Of a DNA stretch of 64,000 nt, positions 33,638-43,313 are shown in pieces; the stretch's first letter is position 1; each line of letters opens with the position of its first letter. The position numbers were made by a program, and so were the translations under genes. The notes beneath the pieces were generated by a model, which ran no database searches, had not been told where the DNA came from, and saw only the letters and a list, made by a program, of their open reading frames with translations. This DNA comes from Paracoccus alcaliphilus (GTDB lineage Bacteria; Pseudomonadota; Alphaproteobacteria; Rhodobacterales; Rhodobacteraceae). The DNA is taken from contig NZ_CP067124.1 of assembly GCF_028553725.1 (NCBI RefSeq), forward strand, positions 2,428,001 through 2,492,000. The letters run 5' to 3'.

Positions 33638-34240
33638 CCCCCGCGCCGACTGAACGCGCTGCGCTGCCGGGTCAAGCTCTGTCTGTAGCGCCATCGCGTC
33701 CGCCAGCGTGATATAGACCGCCGGATCGCCGCCCGCGTTCATTGCCCCTTCGACCAGCCCGACCACGATGAAGCGGTTGCGTCCGAGACGGATCGTCTCG
33801 CCGGTCAGAAGACCAGTCTTGCGGTCTGCCACCAGTTCGAAATGGCTTGTGCCGATGCCGCGCCCCTCGGCGATGCGCTGCGGGCCGCCGGGATGTCCCG
33901 GTTCGTAGCCGATGACGTAGAGCCGCAGCGAAGCGCCGGCATGGGCAGCCTCGATGTTCTGGAAATTGATCGCGCCGGCCTCAGTCACGCCGGGCATCCG
34001 CGCCACGGCGTCGCGCGTGGTCAGCGGGATGTTCGAGGCTTCGGCGAACGGCCCTTTAGTGCCGCTCTCGACCACCCAGACATCTGCTGCCGGCGCCTTC
34101 ACCACCGCCAGCGCATCGGCGACAAGGCCGTTATAGATGCCGATCATCGACAGCACGACTGTCATCAAGAGCCCCAGCCCGAAACAGGTGAGGACGAAGC
34201 GGAACAGTCCGTGGCGTATATCCTTGAGGGCAAGGTTCAT
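33638..34240 (-). pseudogene. ABC transporter permease truncated by IS5
   Basis: First 200 residues of a MacB/DevC-like permease: MNLALKDIRHGLFRFVLTCFGLGLLMTVVLSMIGIY is the first membrane segment, followed by the large periplasmic domain (VWVVESGTKGPFAEASNIPL ... GETIRLGRNRFIVVGLVEG). The three C-terminal membrane helices and the ATPase gene normally next to it are missing; the frame ends inside the IS inverted repeat. The start overlaps the HlyD-family gene as ATGA (34,237-34,240). The exporter is therefore not functional as it stands. Confidence 0.82.
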
Positions 34241-35385
34241 GGCGTGGTCCTGGTCCGCGCCCGCCGCCCCTCGGTCGCGCCTTGCGGTATCCGGGCGACG
34301 ATGGCGGCATCGTCCGGCAGGCTGCCCGTGACTTCGACCCGGCCCCGATCGTCGCGCGCGCCGAAGGACAGTTCGACCTGCTCCAGCCGTCCGTCCCGCA
34401 CCAGCCAGACCCGGCCGCGATGCCCGTCGAAACCGGTGATCGCCACCTCCGGCACCATCAGCGCACTGTTGCGGTTGCCGGTGGTGATGCGCACCTCGGC
34501 CTGCTCGCCGAGATACAGCGGCTGGGGGCAGTCTGTGCAGGTCAGCCAGATTCGGCGTTCCTCATTCACCCGGTCGCTTTCAAGCCCGATGCGGGCGATA
34601 CTGCCTTGGAACTCAGCCTGCGGCTGCGAGCGCAGCCGGATCGTGCCGGGCTGGCCAAGCGCAAGCTGGCCGGCGCGCTCCTCATCGACATAGGCCTGTA
34701 TCCAGACGGTTTCCGGGGCGATCAGGGTGAAGATCGGATCGCCGGCCCGTACCACCGTTCCCGCTTCGGCATGGCGCGTGACGATCACCGCGTCATAGGG
34801 TGCGCTCAGCCGATGACGGGCGAGAAGGACATTCTCCTGTTGCAGGGCTGCCGCAGCGTCCGCGCCCTGAGCACGGATCACTGCCACATCCGCCTCGGCA
34901 ACCGCAAGATCGGCACGGGCCACATCCTCGTCGCGCTGCGCTTCCTCGGCGCGCTGGATCGAGGTCACATCGCGCTGCGCCAATCCCTGCTGACGCTGAT
35001 TTGCCGCCTGGCGCTGCGCCAGAACGGTACTGGCACGCGCCACCGTTGCCTCGGCGCGGGCGAGGGCGGCGACATTGGCCTCGACCGCGGCGCGGGCGCG
35101 GGCGGTGCGCGCTTCCTGCTCGGCTGGATCGAGGGTCGCCAGTTCCTGCCCCCTGACTACCCGGTCCCCGACGTCGGCGGCCAGCCCGGTCAGGGCAGCC
35201 CCGACCTCGAATCCCACCCGGCTGAGAATCCGCGCCTCGACCGAACCGAGGCCGTAGATGCGCAGGGCCACATCCTGCTCGGCCTGCACCACGTTGACCG
35301 TGAGCGGCCGCTCGGTGAGGAACAGCACACCCACGCCGAACAAGAGAACCACTGCCGCTGCACCGAACATCCACCGACGCCGCAT
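34237..35385 (-). CDS. HlyD-family periplasmic adaptor
   Basis: 382-residue membrane-fusion protein that would link an inner-membrane exporter to the outer membrane. One N-terminal membrane segment (MFGAAAVVLLFGVGVLFL), a lipoyl half-motif (IYGLGSVEARILSRVGFEVGAAL), a long Ala/Arg-rich coiled-coil hairpin at about residues 90-190, and the second half with LSAPYDAVIVTRHAEAGTVVRAGDPIFTL. It follows the TetR gene by 3 bp and is coupled to the broken permease gene. Without the permease and ATPase it is probably orphaned. Confidence 0.88.
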   Translation of the reverse strand: MRRRWMFGAAAVVLLFGVGVLFLTERPLTVNVVQAEQDVALRIYGLGSVEARILSRVGFEVGAALTGLAADVGDRVVRGQELATLDPAEQEARTARARAAVEANVAALARAEATVARASTVLAQRQAANQRQQGLAQRDVTSIQRAEEAQRDEDVARADLAVAEADVAVIRAQGADAAAALQQENVLLARHRLSAPYDAVIVTRHAEAGTVVRAGDPIFTLIAPETVWIQAYVDEERAGQLALGQPGTIRLRSQPQAEFQGSIARIGLESDRVNEERRIWLTCTDCPQPLYLGEQAEVRITTGNRNSALMVPEVAITGFDGHRGRVWLVRDGRLEQVELSFGARDDRGRVEVTGSLPDDAAIVARIPQGATEGRRARTRTTP

Positions 35386-35388
35386 GGC

Positions 35389-35985
35389 CTAATCTTCCTT
35401 CACGGTCAAAAGCCGAAGTTGTACTTCAAGGAGCCGCTTTCCTTCCCCGATCAGCGAGAAGTTGCGCGCCCCGAGCGACCAGCGGATCGCCATGCCCTGC
35501 ACCAGCGACGTCAGCAGAACGGCGGCATCCTCCGGGGCGACTTCGCGGCGCAGGCAGCCGCCGTCCTGACCGCGAGCCAGTTCGGCTACAATCAGCGCCT
35601 GAAACTTCATCAACAGGCCTCGAAAGGCCGCGCGCAGATCCTCATTGCCGACATTCAGCTCGCGCGAGAACAGCAGCATGGGCAGCGTCGGTGTGGCTGC
35701 AATCTGTCCCAGTTGCGCGGCCATGAGCGCTGTGACCCGGTCGAGGGGGTTATCAGTCCCAGCCAGTGCCCGCTGCCATTCCATAGCCAGTTCCCCGGCC
35801 ACATGATCCGCCACGGCAAGCCACATCGCGGCCTTTGTCGGGAAATGCCGGAACAGGGCAGCCTGACTTACGCCCACCGCCGACGCCGCAGCGCCTGTCG
35901 TCACCCGGTCCGGTCCGATCTGGTCGGCCAGGTCGAGGACGGCCGCGACGATTTCGGCCTTGCGCAATTCCGCGGATTTTCGCAT
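35389..35985 (-). CDS. TetR/AcrR-family regulator
   Basis: 198 residues. N-terminal helix-turn-helix: AEIVAAVLDLADQIGPDRVTTGAAASAVGVSQAALFRHFPTKAAMWLAVADH, the standard TetR pattern; the rest is a helical ligand domain. First gene of the operon with the adaptor and the cut permease, so likely its local repressor. A long inverted repeat lies 12 bp upstream of the start. Confidence 0.9.
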   Translation of the reverse strand: MRKSAELRKAEIVAAVLDLADQIGPDRVTTGAAASAVGVSQAALFRHFPTKAAMWLAVADHVAGELAMEWQRALAGTDNPLDRVTALMAAQLGQIAATPTLPMLLFSRELNVGNEDLRAAFRGLLMKFQALIVAELARGQDGGCLRREVAPEDAAVLLTSLVQGMAIRWSLGARNFSLIGEGKRLLEVQLRLLTVKED

Positions 35986-35996
35986 AAAACACCTAG

Positions 35997-36018
35997 TAAG
36001 TGAGCAGTCACATACTTA
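35997..36018. promoter_or_regulatory. Inverted repeat, probable TetR operator
   Basis: Outer arms TAAGT and ACTTA and inner arms GTGA and TCAC form one 22-bp imperfect dyad in the divergent region between the TetR and LysR genes. It covers the likely promoter of the TetR operon, so autorepression is expected. Confidence 0.55.
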
Positions 36019-36135
36019 ATGGAGCGATGATCGTGGTCAAGCTTTTCTGACGAGGCAATGCGAACGCGCGGTGTTGCGGGCAAGATGGGGGCAGCCTGCC
36101 GGCAATCGGAGCAGGCTTGCAAGGGGTGATCCTTC

Positions 36136-37059
36136 ATGGATGCACAGAACCAGAACTGGGACGATCTGCGCTTTTTCCTCGCTGTGGCCCGGGCGGGCAC
36201 GCTGTCTGGAGCAGCACGCAGCCTTGGCGTAACGCACTCGACCGTGTTTCGCCGTCTCGGCGCCTTCGAGGAACGTCTGGGTGTCCGGCTCTTTGAGCGG
36301 TTGCCGGATGGCTATGCGCTGACGGGCGCCGGAGAGGCCATGCACGAGACCGCCATCCGGATCGATGAGGAGATTATCGCCCTGTCGCGTCAGGTGACCG
36401 GACAGGACCAGCGCCTGAGCGGGCTTATCCGCATCACAGCCATCGATATGCTGGCGATCGGGTTATTGCCGCCGCATCTGGCGGCCTTCCATGCAGCGCA
36501 GCCAGGGATCGAATTGGAAGTGATCGTTTCGGACACTCCCCTGGACCTGACCCGACGCGAGGCCGATGTCGCACTGCGCATCGGCAACACCCCGCAGGAA
36601 ACATTGGTCGGCCGGCGCGTCGGCCGACTGGCATTCGGAGCCTATGTCTCGGCGGAACGCGCCGCTCACGGACTCGATGACGATCTTGCCGGCAATGACT
36701 GGATCGGCTTCGGCCGGTCACATGGAGCGATTGGCCATCAGTTGGCGGATTGGCTGCCGACGGTGCGGCCGATTTACCGGACCAATTCGATCTCGGCTGC
36801 GATTGCCGCGGCAAGGGCCGGAATCGGCCTTGCGCCACTGCCTTGCGCCGTGGCCGACCGCACGCCCGACCTCGTCCGCATCGCCATGTTTCCGGAAGAT
36901 TTCCGGCTCGATCTGTGGCTGCTGACCCATGAGGATCTGCGCAACACTGCCCGTATCCGCGCCTTCATGGATTTCATGGCCGACGCGCTCGCTGCTGACG
37001 CCGATCTTCTGGAGGGTCGCCGGCCACAGGCGGGTCCTCCCCGGACAACCACGGCATGA
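36136..37059 (+). CDS. LysR-family regulator
   Basis: 307 residues. Helix-turn-helix DLRFFLAVARAGTLSGAARSLGVTHSTVFRRLGAFEERLGVRLFERLPDGYALTGAG at the N-terminus, then a LysR substrate-binding domain (VSDTPLDLTRREADVALRIGN). It is divergent from the TetR gene and 185 bp upstream of chrA on the same strand. It may control chrA or an unrelated target; LysR proteins often act on divergent genes, but the divergent neighbour here has its own repressor. Confidence 0.88.
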   Translation: MDAQNQNWDDLRFFLAVARAGTLSGAARSLGVTHSTVFRRLGAFEERLGVRLFERLPDGYALTGAGEAMHETAIRIDEEIIALSRQVTGQDQRLSGLIRITAIDMLAIGLLPPHLAAFHAAQPGIELEVIVSDTPLDLTRREADVALRIGNTPQETLVGRRVGRLAFGAYVSAERAAHGLDDDLAGNDWIGFGRSHGAIGHQLADWLPTVRPIYRTNSISAAIAAARAGIGLAPLPCAVADRTPDLVRIAMFPEDFRLDLWLLTHEDLRNTARIRAFMDFMADALAADADLLEGRRPQAGPPRTTTA

Positions 37060-37244
37060 TTCATCCGTTATCTCTCTTGCGGGGTGCGGTCCTGTGGACA
37101 CCGCTTGCGATGCTGATGGAGCAACAAGGCGCGCGCTTCGGCAGTCACCAGTCTGTTCCATTGCTCCAATACAGGGACAATGTCGGATGCGTCTTCTCAT
37201 AGCGCCTGGCAAGCCCCTGAAATCGCGAGCATCACGGAGACATC

Positions 37245-38480
37245 ATGCCCGCCAATGACACGCTGAATGTTATGCCTCAGCGCCAACGACAAGGAACGCC
37301 CGGCGAGGTTCTGGCCGCCTTCCTGAAACTGGGCCTCACCTCCTTCGGTGGACCGATCGCGCATCTGGGCTATTTCCGCGAGGAATTCGTCGCCCGGCGC
37401 GGCTGGATCGAGGATCGTGGCTATGCCGATCTGGTCGCGCTATGCCAATTCCTTCCGGGACCAGCATCCAGCCAGGTCGGCTTTGCATTGGGCTTGCAGC
37501 GTGCCGGACCGGTGGGTGCGCTGGCTGCCTGGGTGGCGTTTACCTTGCCTTCCGCCCTGCTGCTGCTGTTGTTCGCGCTCGGAGCGGGGGCGTTTTCAGG
37601 CCCGCTTGGCATCGGGGTGCTCCACGGGTTGAAACTGGTGGCGGTGGCCATCGTGGCGCAGGCGGTCTGGGGGATGGCGCGCACGCTCTGCCCCGACCGC
37701 TCACGCCAGACGATCGCGCTCGCCGCCGTCCTGATGGTGGTGCTGATCGGGGGCGCGACGGGCCAGGTGGGTGCAATTCTGCTCGGTGGACTTGCCGGGC
37801 TCTGGCTTTGCCGGGACACGGCGGGAGAGACGGGTGAAGCGCTGCCCTTCCCGGTCTCGCGACAGGCGGGGATAGTCGCGCTGGCCCTGTTCTTCATCCT
37901 GATCTTCGGCCTACCGCTGGCGGCGGCGCTGTTTCCCGCGCAGGGGTTGGCGGTGATCGACGCGTTCTATCGCGCCGGTGCTCTGGTATTCGGTGGCGGC
38001 CATGTGGTCCTGCCTTTGCTGGAAGCCGAAGTGGTTCGCCCGGGCTGGGTCACGCCCGATGCGTTCCTGGCCGGCTATGGCGCGGCCCAGGCGGTGCCGG
38101 GGCCGCTATTCACCTTCGCCGCCTATCTCGGCATGCTGCTCGAACCCGGCCCGAACGGGATCGCCGGCGCGACGCTCGCCCTTCTTGCGATCTTCCTGCC
38201 GGGCTTCCTGCTGCTTGTCGGCGCGCTGCCGTTCTGGAACACACTGCGCGCACGCTCCGGCGTGCGGGCGCCGATGGCAGGCGCGAACGCTGCGGTGGTC
38301 GGCATTCTGGGCGCTGCGCTCTACGATCCGCTCTGGATCAGCGCGATCGGTTCGCCCCGCGACTTTGCGCTGGCGCTGACCTGTTTCGTGGCCTTGATGA
38401 GCTGGAGATTCCCGCCCTGGCTCGTGGTGCTGATCGCGGCTGCCGGCGGCGCGATTCTGGAGGTAAGCTCAATGTCATAA
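37245..38480 (+). CDS. chrA: Chromate efflux transporter ChrA
   Basis: 411-residue inner-membrane protein of the long-chain CHR family that exports chromate. Both halves carry the family signatures: KLGLTSFGGPIAHLGYFREEFV and CQFLPGPASSQVGFALG in the first, and FGGGHVVLPLLEAEVV with AVPGPLFTFAAYLG in the second. About ten membrane segments. The stop overlaps the start of the following P-type ATPase gene by one base (TAATG), so the two are made from one transcript. Confidence 0.93.
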   Translation: MPANDTLNVMPQRQRQGTPGEVLAAFLKLGLTSFGGPIAHLGYFREEFVARRGWIEDRGYADLVALCQFLPGPASSQVGFALGLQRAGPVGALAAWVAFTLPSALLLLLFALGAGAFSGPLGIGVLHGLKLVAVAIVAQAVWGMARTLCPDRSRQTIALAAVLMVVLIGGATGQVGAILLGGLAGLWLCRDTAGETGEALPFPVSRQAGIVALALFFILIFGLPLAAALFPAQGLAVIDAFYRAGALVFGGGHVVLPLLEAEVVRPGWVTPDAFLAGYGAAQAVPGPLFTFAAYLGMLLEPGPNGIAGATLALLAIFLPGFLLLVGALPFWNTLRARSGVRAPMAGANAAVVGILGAALYDPLWISAIGSPRDFALALTCFVALMSWRFPPWLVVLIAAAGGAILEVSSMS

Positions 38481-40558
38481 TGGAAAGGAATAGCGACCAG
38501 GAACCTGATCGACCGGACAGATCGCCAGCCCATCCGGCGCATCATCGCCGGTCTCCCCAGCCACTGCCGCCGTCGCGGCACAGCCAGGAACACAAATTGC
38601 AAATCGATCTTTCTTCCGACCGCTTCATGACAGCATTGACCGGCATCACGCTTGCCGGGATGGCGCTTGCAACTGTCGATGCCTTTTTGAGCCCCGGTCT
38701 ATGGGGACCGGTCGGCCTCGTGCTGGTCTATCTGGCCGGTGGTGTGCCGACGGCGGTTCGGGCCCTGACCACGCTCTGGCGTGAGCGGATCCTCGACATC
38801 GATCTTTTGATGATCGTGGCAGCCCTTGCTGCCGCTGCGGTCGGCGCCGCGCTTGAAGGGGCAGTGCTGCTGACGCTGTTCAGTCTCTCAACCACGTTGG
38901 AGCAGCGGGCGATGGGCCGGGCGCGCCATGCGGTCGAGGCGCTGATGGCGCTGCGCCCCGACACCGCGCTGAGACGCGACCCAGAGGGCGCCGTCACGGA
39001 AGTTCCGGTGGGCGATCTCGTGGCCGGCGATCTGGTGGTGCTGCGGCCCGGCGCGCGGGTGCCGGCCGATGGCGAGGTGGCGGAAGGGGAAGGCTCGCTC
39101 GATGAGGCGACGATCACAGGCGAATCGATGCCGGTCGGCAAAAGCACGGGTGCTAAGGTGTTTGAGGCCACGGTGAACCTCAACGCCGTGCTGGTGGTCC
39201 GCGTCACCCGCCCGGTCGCGGAAAGCACGGTGGCGCGGATGATCGAACTGGTGACAGAGGCACAGGCCGCACGCGCTCCGTCCGAACGGTTCAGCGCCTG
39301 GTTCGGCCAGCGCTACACCATCGCGGTGCTGGTGGGTGCGGTGCTTGCTTTGGCGATATTCCTCGCGCTTGGCTGGACGATGCAGGATGCGCTTTATCGC
39401 GCCGCGACGCTGCTTGTCGCGGCCAGCCCCTGCGCGGTGGTGATATCGGTCCCGGCCGCGATCCTCTCGGCATTGGCGGCGGCCGCGCGCGGCGGCGTGC
39501 TGTTCAAGGGCGGCGCGGCGCTGGAGACGCTGGCCGATGTCGATATCTTCGCCTTCGACAAGACCGGTACGCTGACAACAGGCAAGGCCGAGGTGACACA
39601 GGTGGTGGCGTCGGAAACGGGAGCACAGGCCGAAGAGCGGTTCCTGTCATTGATCGCGGGTCTCGAGGCGCATTCCGAACATCCAATTGCCGATGCGATC
39701 CGCCGCCACATCGACGAAAAAGGCATAACCGCCGCCGTGGTGCGCGATGTGGAAACCGTGCCCAGTGAGGGGATTACGGGGGAGGATGCCGTGGGCCCGC
39801 TCTGGGCCGGCAATCCGCGCATGGCCGCGCGCATGGGCGCATCGCTCGACGCACCCGAATTTGCGCAGCTGACGGACGGCAGCCAGACCGTGGTGTGGCT
39901 GGGGCGGGGAGATCGGGTCTATGGCGCGCTCACCGTCGCCGACCGTCCGCGCGCGACCTCGGCCGCGGGGTTGGCTGCGCTCAGAGCGGCTGGGGTGGGC
40001 ACCATCGCCATGATGACCGGCGACCGGCGCTCTGTCGGCTTGCGGATCGCCGCGGAGCTCGGACTGGAAGCAAAACATGTCCATGCCGATCTGCTGCCTG
40101 AAGACAAGGTCCGGCTGGTGGGCGAACTGGCGAGGAATGGGAAAGTCGCCTTTGTCGGCGACGGGGTGAACGACGCCGCCGCGCTGGCGCGCGCCGATGT
40201 CGGCATCGCCATGGGCGCGGCGGGCAGCGATGTCGCGTTGCAGGCGGCCGATGTCGCGCTGTTGTCGGAGGACATGGCCCGGCTTGCCGCCGCGCATCGG
40301 CTGGCGCGGCGCACCCACCGGATTATCCGCCAGAATCTGATTTTCGCCATCGGCATGATGCTGCTTCTGGTCGCCTCGAGCCTGTTCTTCGCCCTGCCTC
40401 TGCCGCTCGCGGTCGTCGGACACGAAGGCGGCACGGTGCTGGTGGTGCTGAACGGCCTCAGGCTACTCGCCGACCCGATCCGGGCGCGCAGTGCGACCTC
40501 ACTGCGACGCCAATCCAACGCCGGCCCTGTAGAGCCTTCATACCAGTCAGGGGTTTGA
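38480..40558 (+). CDS. P1B-type ATPase with SPC motif (Co2+/Fe2+-type, P1B-4)
   Basis: 692-residue metal-exporting ATPase. The N-terminus is His-rich (RSPAHPAHHRRSPQPLPPSRHSQEH) with no HMA domain. The membrane metal site reads AASPCAVVISVPA, Ser-Pro-Cys instead of Cys-Pro-Cys, and the last helix region contains VGHEGGTVLVVLNG. SPC with HEGGT defines the P1B-4 group, which exports Co2+ or Fe2+. Phosphorylation site DKTGTLTTGK and hinge GDGVNDAAALA are intact. Translationally coupled to chrA. Confidence 0.9.
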   Translation: MERNSDQEPDRPDRSPAHPAHHRRSPQPLPPSRHSQEHKLQIDLSSDRFMTALTGITLAGMALATVDAFLSPGLWGPVGLVLVYLAGGVPTAVRALTTLWRERILDIDLLMIVAALAAAAVGAALEGAVLLTLFSLSTTLEQRAMGRARHAVEALMALRPDTALRRDPEGAVTEVPVGDLVAGDLVVLRPGARVPADGEVAEGEGSLDEATITGESMPVGKSTGAKVFEATVNLNAVLVVRVTRPVAESTVARMIELVTEAQAARAPSERFSAWFGQRYTIAVLVGAVLALAIFLALGWTMQDALYRAATLLVAASPCAVVISVPAAILSALAAAARGGVLFKGGAALETLADVDIFAFDKTGTLTTGKAEVTQVVASETGAQAEERFLSLIAGLEAHSEHPIADAIRRHIDEKGITAAVVRDVETVPSEGITGEDAVGPLWAGNPRMAARMGASLDAPEFAQLTDGSQTVVWLGRGDRVYGALTVADRPRATSAAGLAALRAAGVGTIAMMTGDRRSVGLRIAAELGLEAKHVHADLLPEDKVRLVGELARNGKVAFVGDGVNDAAALARADVGIAMGAAGSDVALQAADVALLSEDMARLAAAHRLARRTHRIIRQNLIFAIGMMLLLVASSLFFALPLPLAVVGHEGGTVLVVLNGLRLLADPIRARSATSLRRQSNAGPVEPSYQSGV

Positions 40559-40817
40559 CCGGATGACGGCAATCCCGCTCGAAACGCGCGTAGATGAGGA
40601 AACCGATCGATCTTCAGCAGGTGTCGATTGCCGGTCAAGAACCTGTAGTGCGAATGGCGACCGAAGGCGGCGATGACCATGCCAAGCAACAAGAGAACAA
40701 TTCTCTCCGACAAAACGCGGTTCTTCCAGACGGAACCATTCCGCTGGAGAGAAAAATTCTCACAAGGCCGTTTCCCGGTGTGGGCGCTTCTGAACGTTCG
40801 CGATTTGGCAGGCGGCT

Positions 40818-41597
40818 TTATCGATAGACGATACCGCCATCGGTCAGGATCGACTGTCCCGTGATGTAGTCGGAATTGGCGCCCGCGAGGAAGGCGACCA
40901 ACGCTGCCACGTCCTCCGGTGTCTGCGCGCGGCCCAAAGCGATGCCCTCGACGTATTTCTTGTAGGTTTCGCCCTTCGGCGTTCCGGTGATCTCGGAAAA
41001 GCGCTCGTCGATCTCCACCCACATGTCGGTGCCGACGATGCCGGGGCAGTAGGCGTTCACCGTGATGCCCGCGCTGGCATATTCCTTGGCGGCGGCTTGC
41101 GTCAGCGCACGCACGGCGAACTTGGTTGCCGAATAGACGCCGAGCATGGCGAAGCCGTCATGTCCGGCAATCGAGCAGGCATTGATGATCTTGCCCTTCT
41201 GACCTCGATCCTTGAATTTCTGCGAAGCCGCCTGGATGCCCCAGAGCACGCCGTCGACATTGATCCGGAAGATCAGGTCCATGTCCTCGGGCGTGACGTC
41301 GGCGATCGGCTTGACCTGGGCGATGCCGGCATTGTTGACCATGACGTCGAACCCGCCGAGTTGCTTCTCTGCATGGTCGATGGCGGCGTAGACTTCGTCG
41401 CGCTTGCTGACATCGGCGACGACGGTGGCGGCCTTGCGTCCGAGCGCTTCGACTTCCTTGCGAACGGAGTCGAGCTTATCGGCCTTGACGTCGGCCAGCG
41501 CGAGATCAGCGCCTTCCTTTGCAAGCCGCAGCGCAATACCGCGTCCGATCCCCTGGCCAGCGCCGGTTACCAAAATGACTTTGCCATTCAACGACAT
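40818..41597 (-). CDS. budC: Acetoin reductase / meso-butanediol dehydrogenase
   Basis: 259-residue short-chain dehydrogenase. Nucleotide-binding [16 protein letters not shown], the catalytic Ser in [11 protein letters not shown] and Tyr-Lys in [13 protein letters not shown]. The C-terminal pattern [18 protein letters not shown] and [15 protein letters not shown] fits diacetyl/acetoin reductases that use NADH. It stands alone and reversed within the metal-resistance genes; the 259-bp and 289-bp gaps on either side show no gene. Its link to the metal genes is unclear. Confidence 0.88.
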   Translation of the reverse strand: MSLNGKVILVTGAGQGIGRGIALRLAKEGADLALADVKADKLDSVRKEVEALGRKAATVVADVSKRDEVYAAIDHAEKQLGGFDVMVNNAGIAQVKPIADVTPEDMDLIFRINVDGVLWGIQAASQKFKDRGQKGKIINACSIAGHDGFAMLGVYSATKFAVRALTQAAAKEYASAGITVNAYCPGIVGTDMWVEIDERFSEITGTPKGETYKKYVEGIALGRAQTPEDVAALVAFLAGANSDYITGQSILTDGGIVYR

Positions 41598-41886
41598 GAT
41601 TTTCTCCTACAGAAAGTCGGCCAATCCTGTGCAGCCAGCATGTTCCCTTTCCGGGCAATACAGCCGGAGCAGAACCCACTCCACTCCATGATCCCGGCCC
41701 ATTTTAAGGCCGTGGCCTGGAAATGATGCGACGGCACGGATACTGGCAGTAAGGCCACCTCAAGGGGCCGCCCGCAAAAGCAACAGTAATTGTTCGACCC
41801 CGCAAGAGTATGACATGATTCCGCATATATGTCCGAGCGCCATATTTTCATCGTGCGGTGAGTCGCTGTTGCAGAAGGATACGTAG

Positions 41887-43278
41887 TTGATGACGGAAGC
41901 GGAGCGCTACGACGCTGTCGTGATCGGCAGTGGCGAGGGCGGCAAATACCTCGCCTGGGATATGGCGCAAGCCGGCCAGAAGGTAGCCGTCATGGAGCGG
42001 CGCTGGATCGGCGGTTCGTGTCCCAACATCAACTGCCTGCCCAGCAAGAACGAGATCTGGAGCGCGGGTGTCGCTCATACCGTTGCCCATGCCGGGGAGT
42101 ATGGCGTTGTCGCCGGCCCCGTCTCGGTCGACATGAAGACGGTTGTGGCGCGCAAGCGCGCCATGGTCGAGAGCCTCGTGGCGTTTCATCTCGAGCGCTA
42201 CGAGGCGACCGGCGCGGAACTCGTCATGGGCAATGCACGCCTCGTCGCGCCTGGGACGATTCAAGTTGCCTTGAACGACGGCGGGATGCGGCGGCTCGCC
42301 ACTGAAAAGCTGTTCCTCAATCTTGGGACGCATGCAACCATTCCGCCTGTTCCCGGCCTCGCCGAGACCAGGCCGCTCACTCATATCGAGGCGCTCGAAC
42401 TGGACCGGTTGCCGGCACATCTGATTGTTCTCGGCGGAGGCTATGTCGGCCTTGAACTTGCCCAGGCGTATCGACGTTTCGGCAGTCGCGTCACAGTTGT
42501 GGACCGTGGCCCGCGGCTGCTGAAGCGCGAGGATGAGGATGTTTCCGACGAGGTCCGACTGATCCTGGAGGCGGAGGGCGTCGAGGTGCTTTTGTCGGCT
42601 GAAGTTGCGAACGTGGAGGGCCGATCAGCCGGAAGCGTGCGCGTCACCGTTCGGACGCCGGATGGTTCGAGAATGATCGAAGGCACAGACATTCTGGTTG
42701 CAGCCGGCCGCACGCCCAACACGCGAGGCATCGGCCTTGAAGAGGCAGGGGTTGCGCTGACGGATCCCGGCACCATCAAGGTGAACGATCGCCTGGAGAC
42801 GACCGCAAAGGACGTTTGGGCCATCGGCGAATGCGCGGGAAGTCCGCAATTCACCCACGCTTCGCTCGATGATTTCCGAATAATCCGGGACAATCTCGAC
42901 GGTGGAGACAGAACGACCACCGGGCGGCTGATGCCCTATTGCATGTTCATCGACCCGCCGCTGGCCCGCATCGGCATGAGCGAGGCGCAAGCGCGGGCCA
43001 ATGGAATGGATTTGCGCGTCGTCAAACTGCCGATGAAGGCGGTGCTGCGGACACGGACGACATCGCAGACCGCGGGCTTCATGAAGGCGCTGGTCGATCC
43101 GCAGGATCGGATCGCAGGCTTTACCATGATCGGCTCGGAGGCCGGGGAAGTGATGGCCGTGGTGCAGGCGGCCATGCTTGGCGGTCTGTCCTACAGTGTC
43201 CTGCGCGATGCGGTTCTTGCGCACCCGACAATGGCCGAGGGGCTGAACGCGCTATTTGGCAACGTAGCGAAACGATGA
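41887..43278 (+). CDS. MerA-like FAD-dependent disulfide reductase
   Basis: 463-residue pyridine nucleotide-disulfide oxidoreductase. FAD site DAVVIGSGEGGKYLAWDMA, redox pair Cys44-Cys49 in GGSCPNINCLPSK, NAD site VLGGGYVGLELAQAYRRFG, FAD second site VWAIGECAGSPQFTH. Similar to mercuric reductase, but it lacks the N-terminal HMA domain and the C-terminal Cys-Cys pair (it ends LFGNVAKR), and no merR, merT or merP is nearby. The gene is 35 bp upstream of a copper-type ATPase gene, so it may reduce copper or another metal, or a low-molecular thiol. Substrate not determined. Confidence 0.82.
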   Translation: MMTEAERYDAVVIGSGEGGKYLAWDMAQAGQKVAVMERRWIGGSCPNINCLPSKNEIWSAGVAHTVAHAGEYGVVAGPVSVDMKTVVARKRAMVESLVAFHLERYEATGAELVMGNARLVAPGTIQVALNDGGMRRLATEKLFLNLGTHATIPPVPGLAETRPLTHIEALELDRLPAHLIVLGGGYVGLELAQAYRRFGSRVTVVDRGPRLLKREDEDVSDEVRLILEAEGVEVLLSAEVANVEGRSAGSVRVTVRTPDGSRMIEGTDILVAAGRTPNTRGIGLEEAGVALTDPGTIKVNDRLETTAKDVWAIGECAGSPQFTHASLDDFRIIRDNLDGGDRTTTGRLMPYCMFIDPPLARIGMSEAQARANGMDLRVVKLPMKAVLRTRTTSQTAGFMKALVDPQDRIAGFTMIGSEAGEVMAVVQAAMLGGLSYSVLRDAVLAHPTMAEGLNALFGNVAKR

Positions 43279-43313
43279 GTTTTCCAAGTTCCATTGAGGC
43301 GGCGGGTTAGAGA

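Noticed and set aside
34282..36003. 573-codon plus-strand ORF opposite the HlyD and TetR genes
   Set aside because: Antisense shadow caused by high GC; the minus-strand genes have complete family motifs and start signals.
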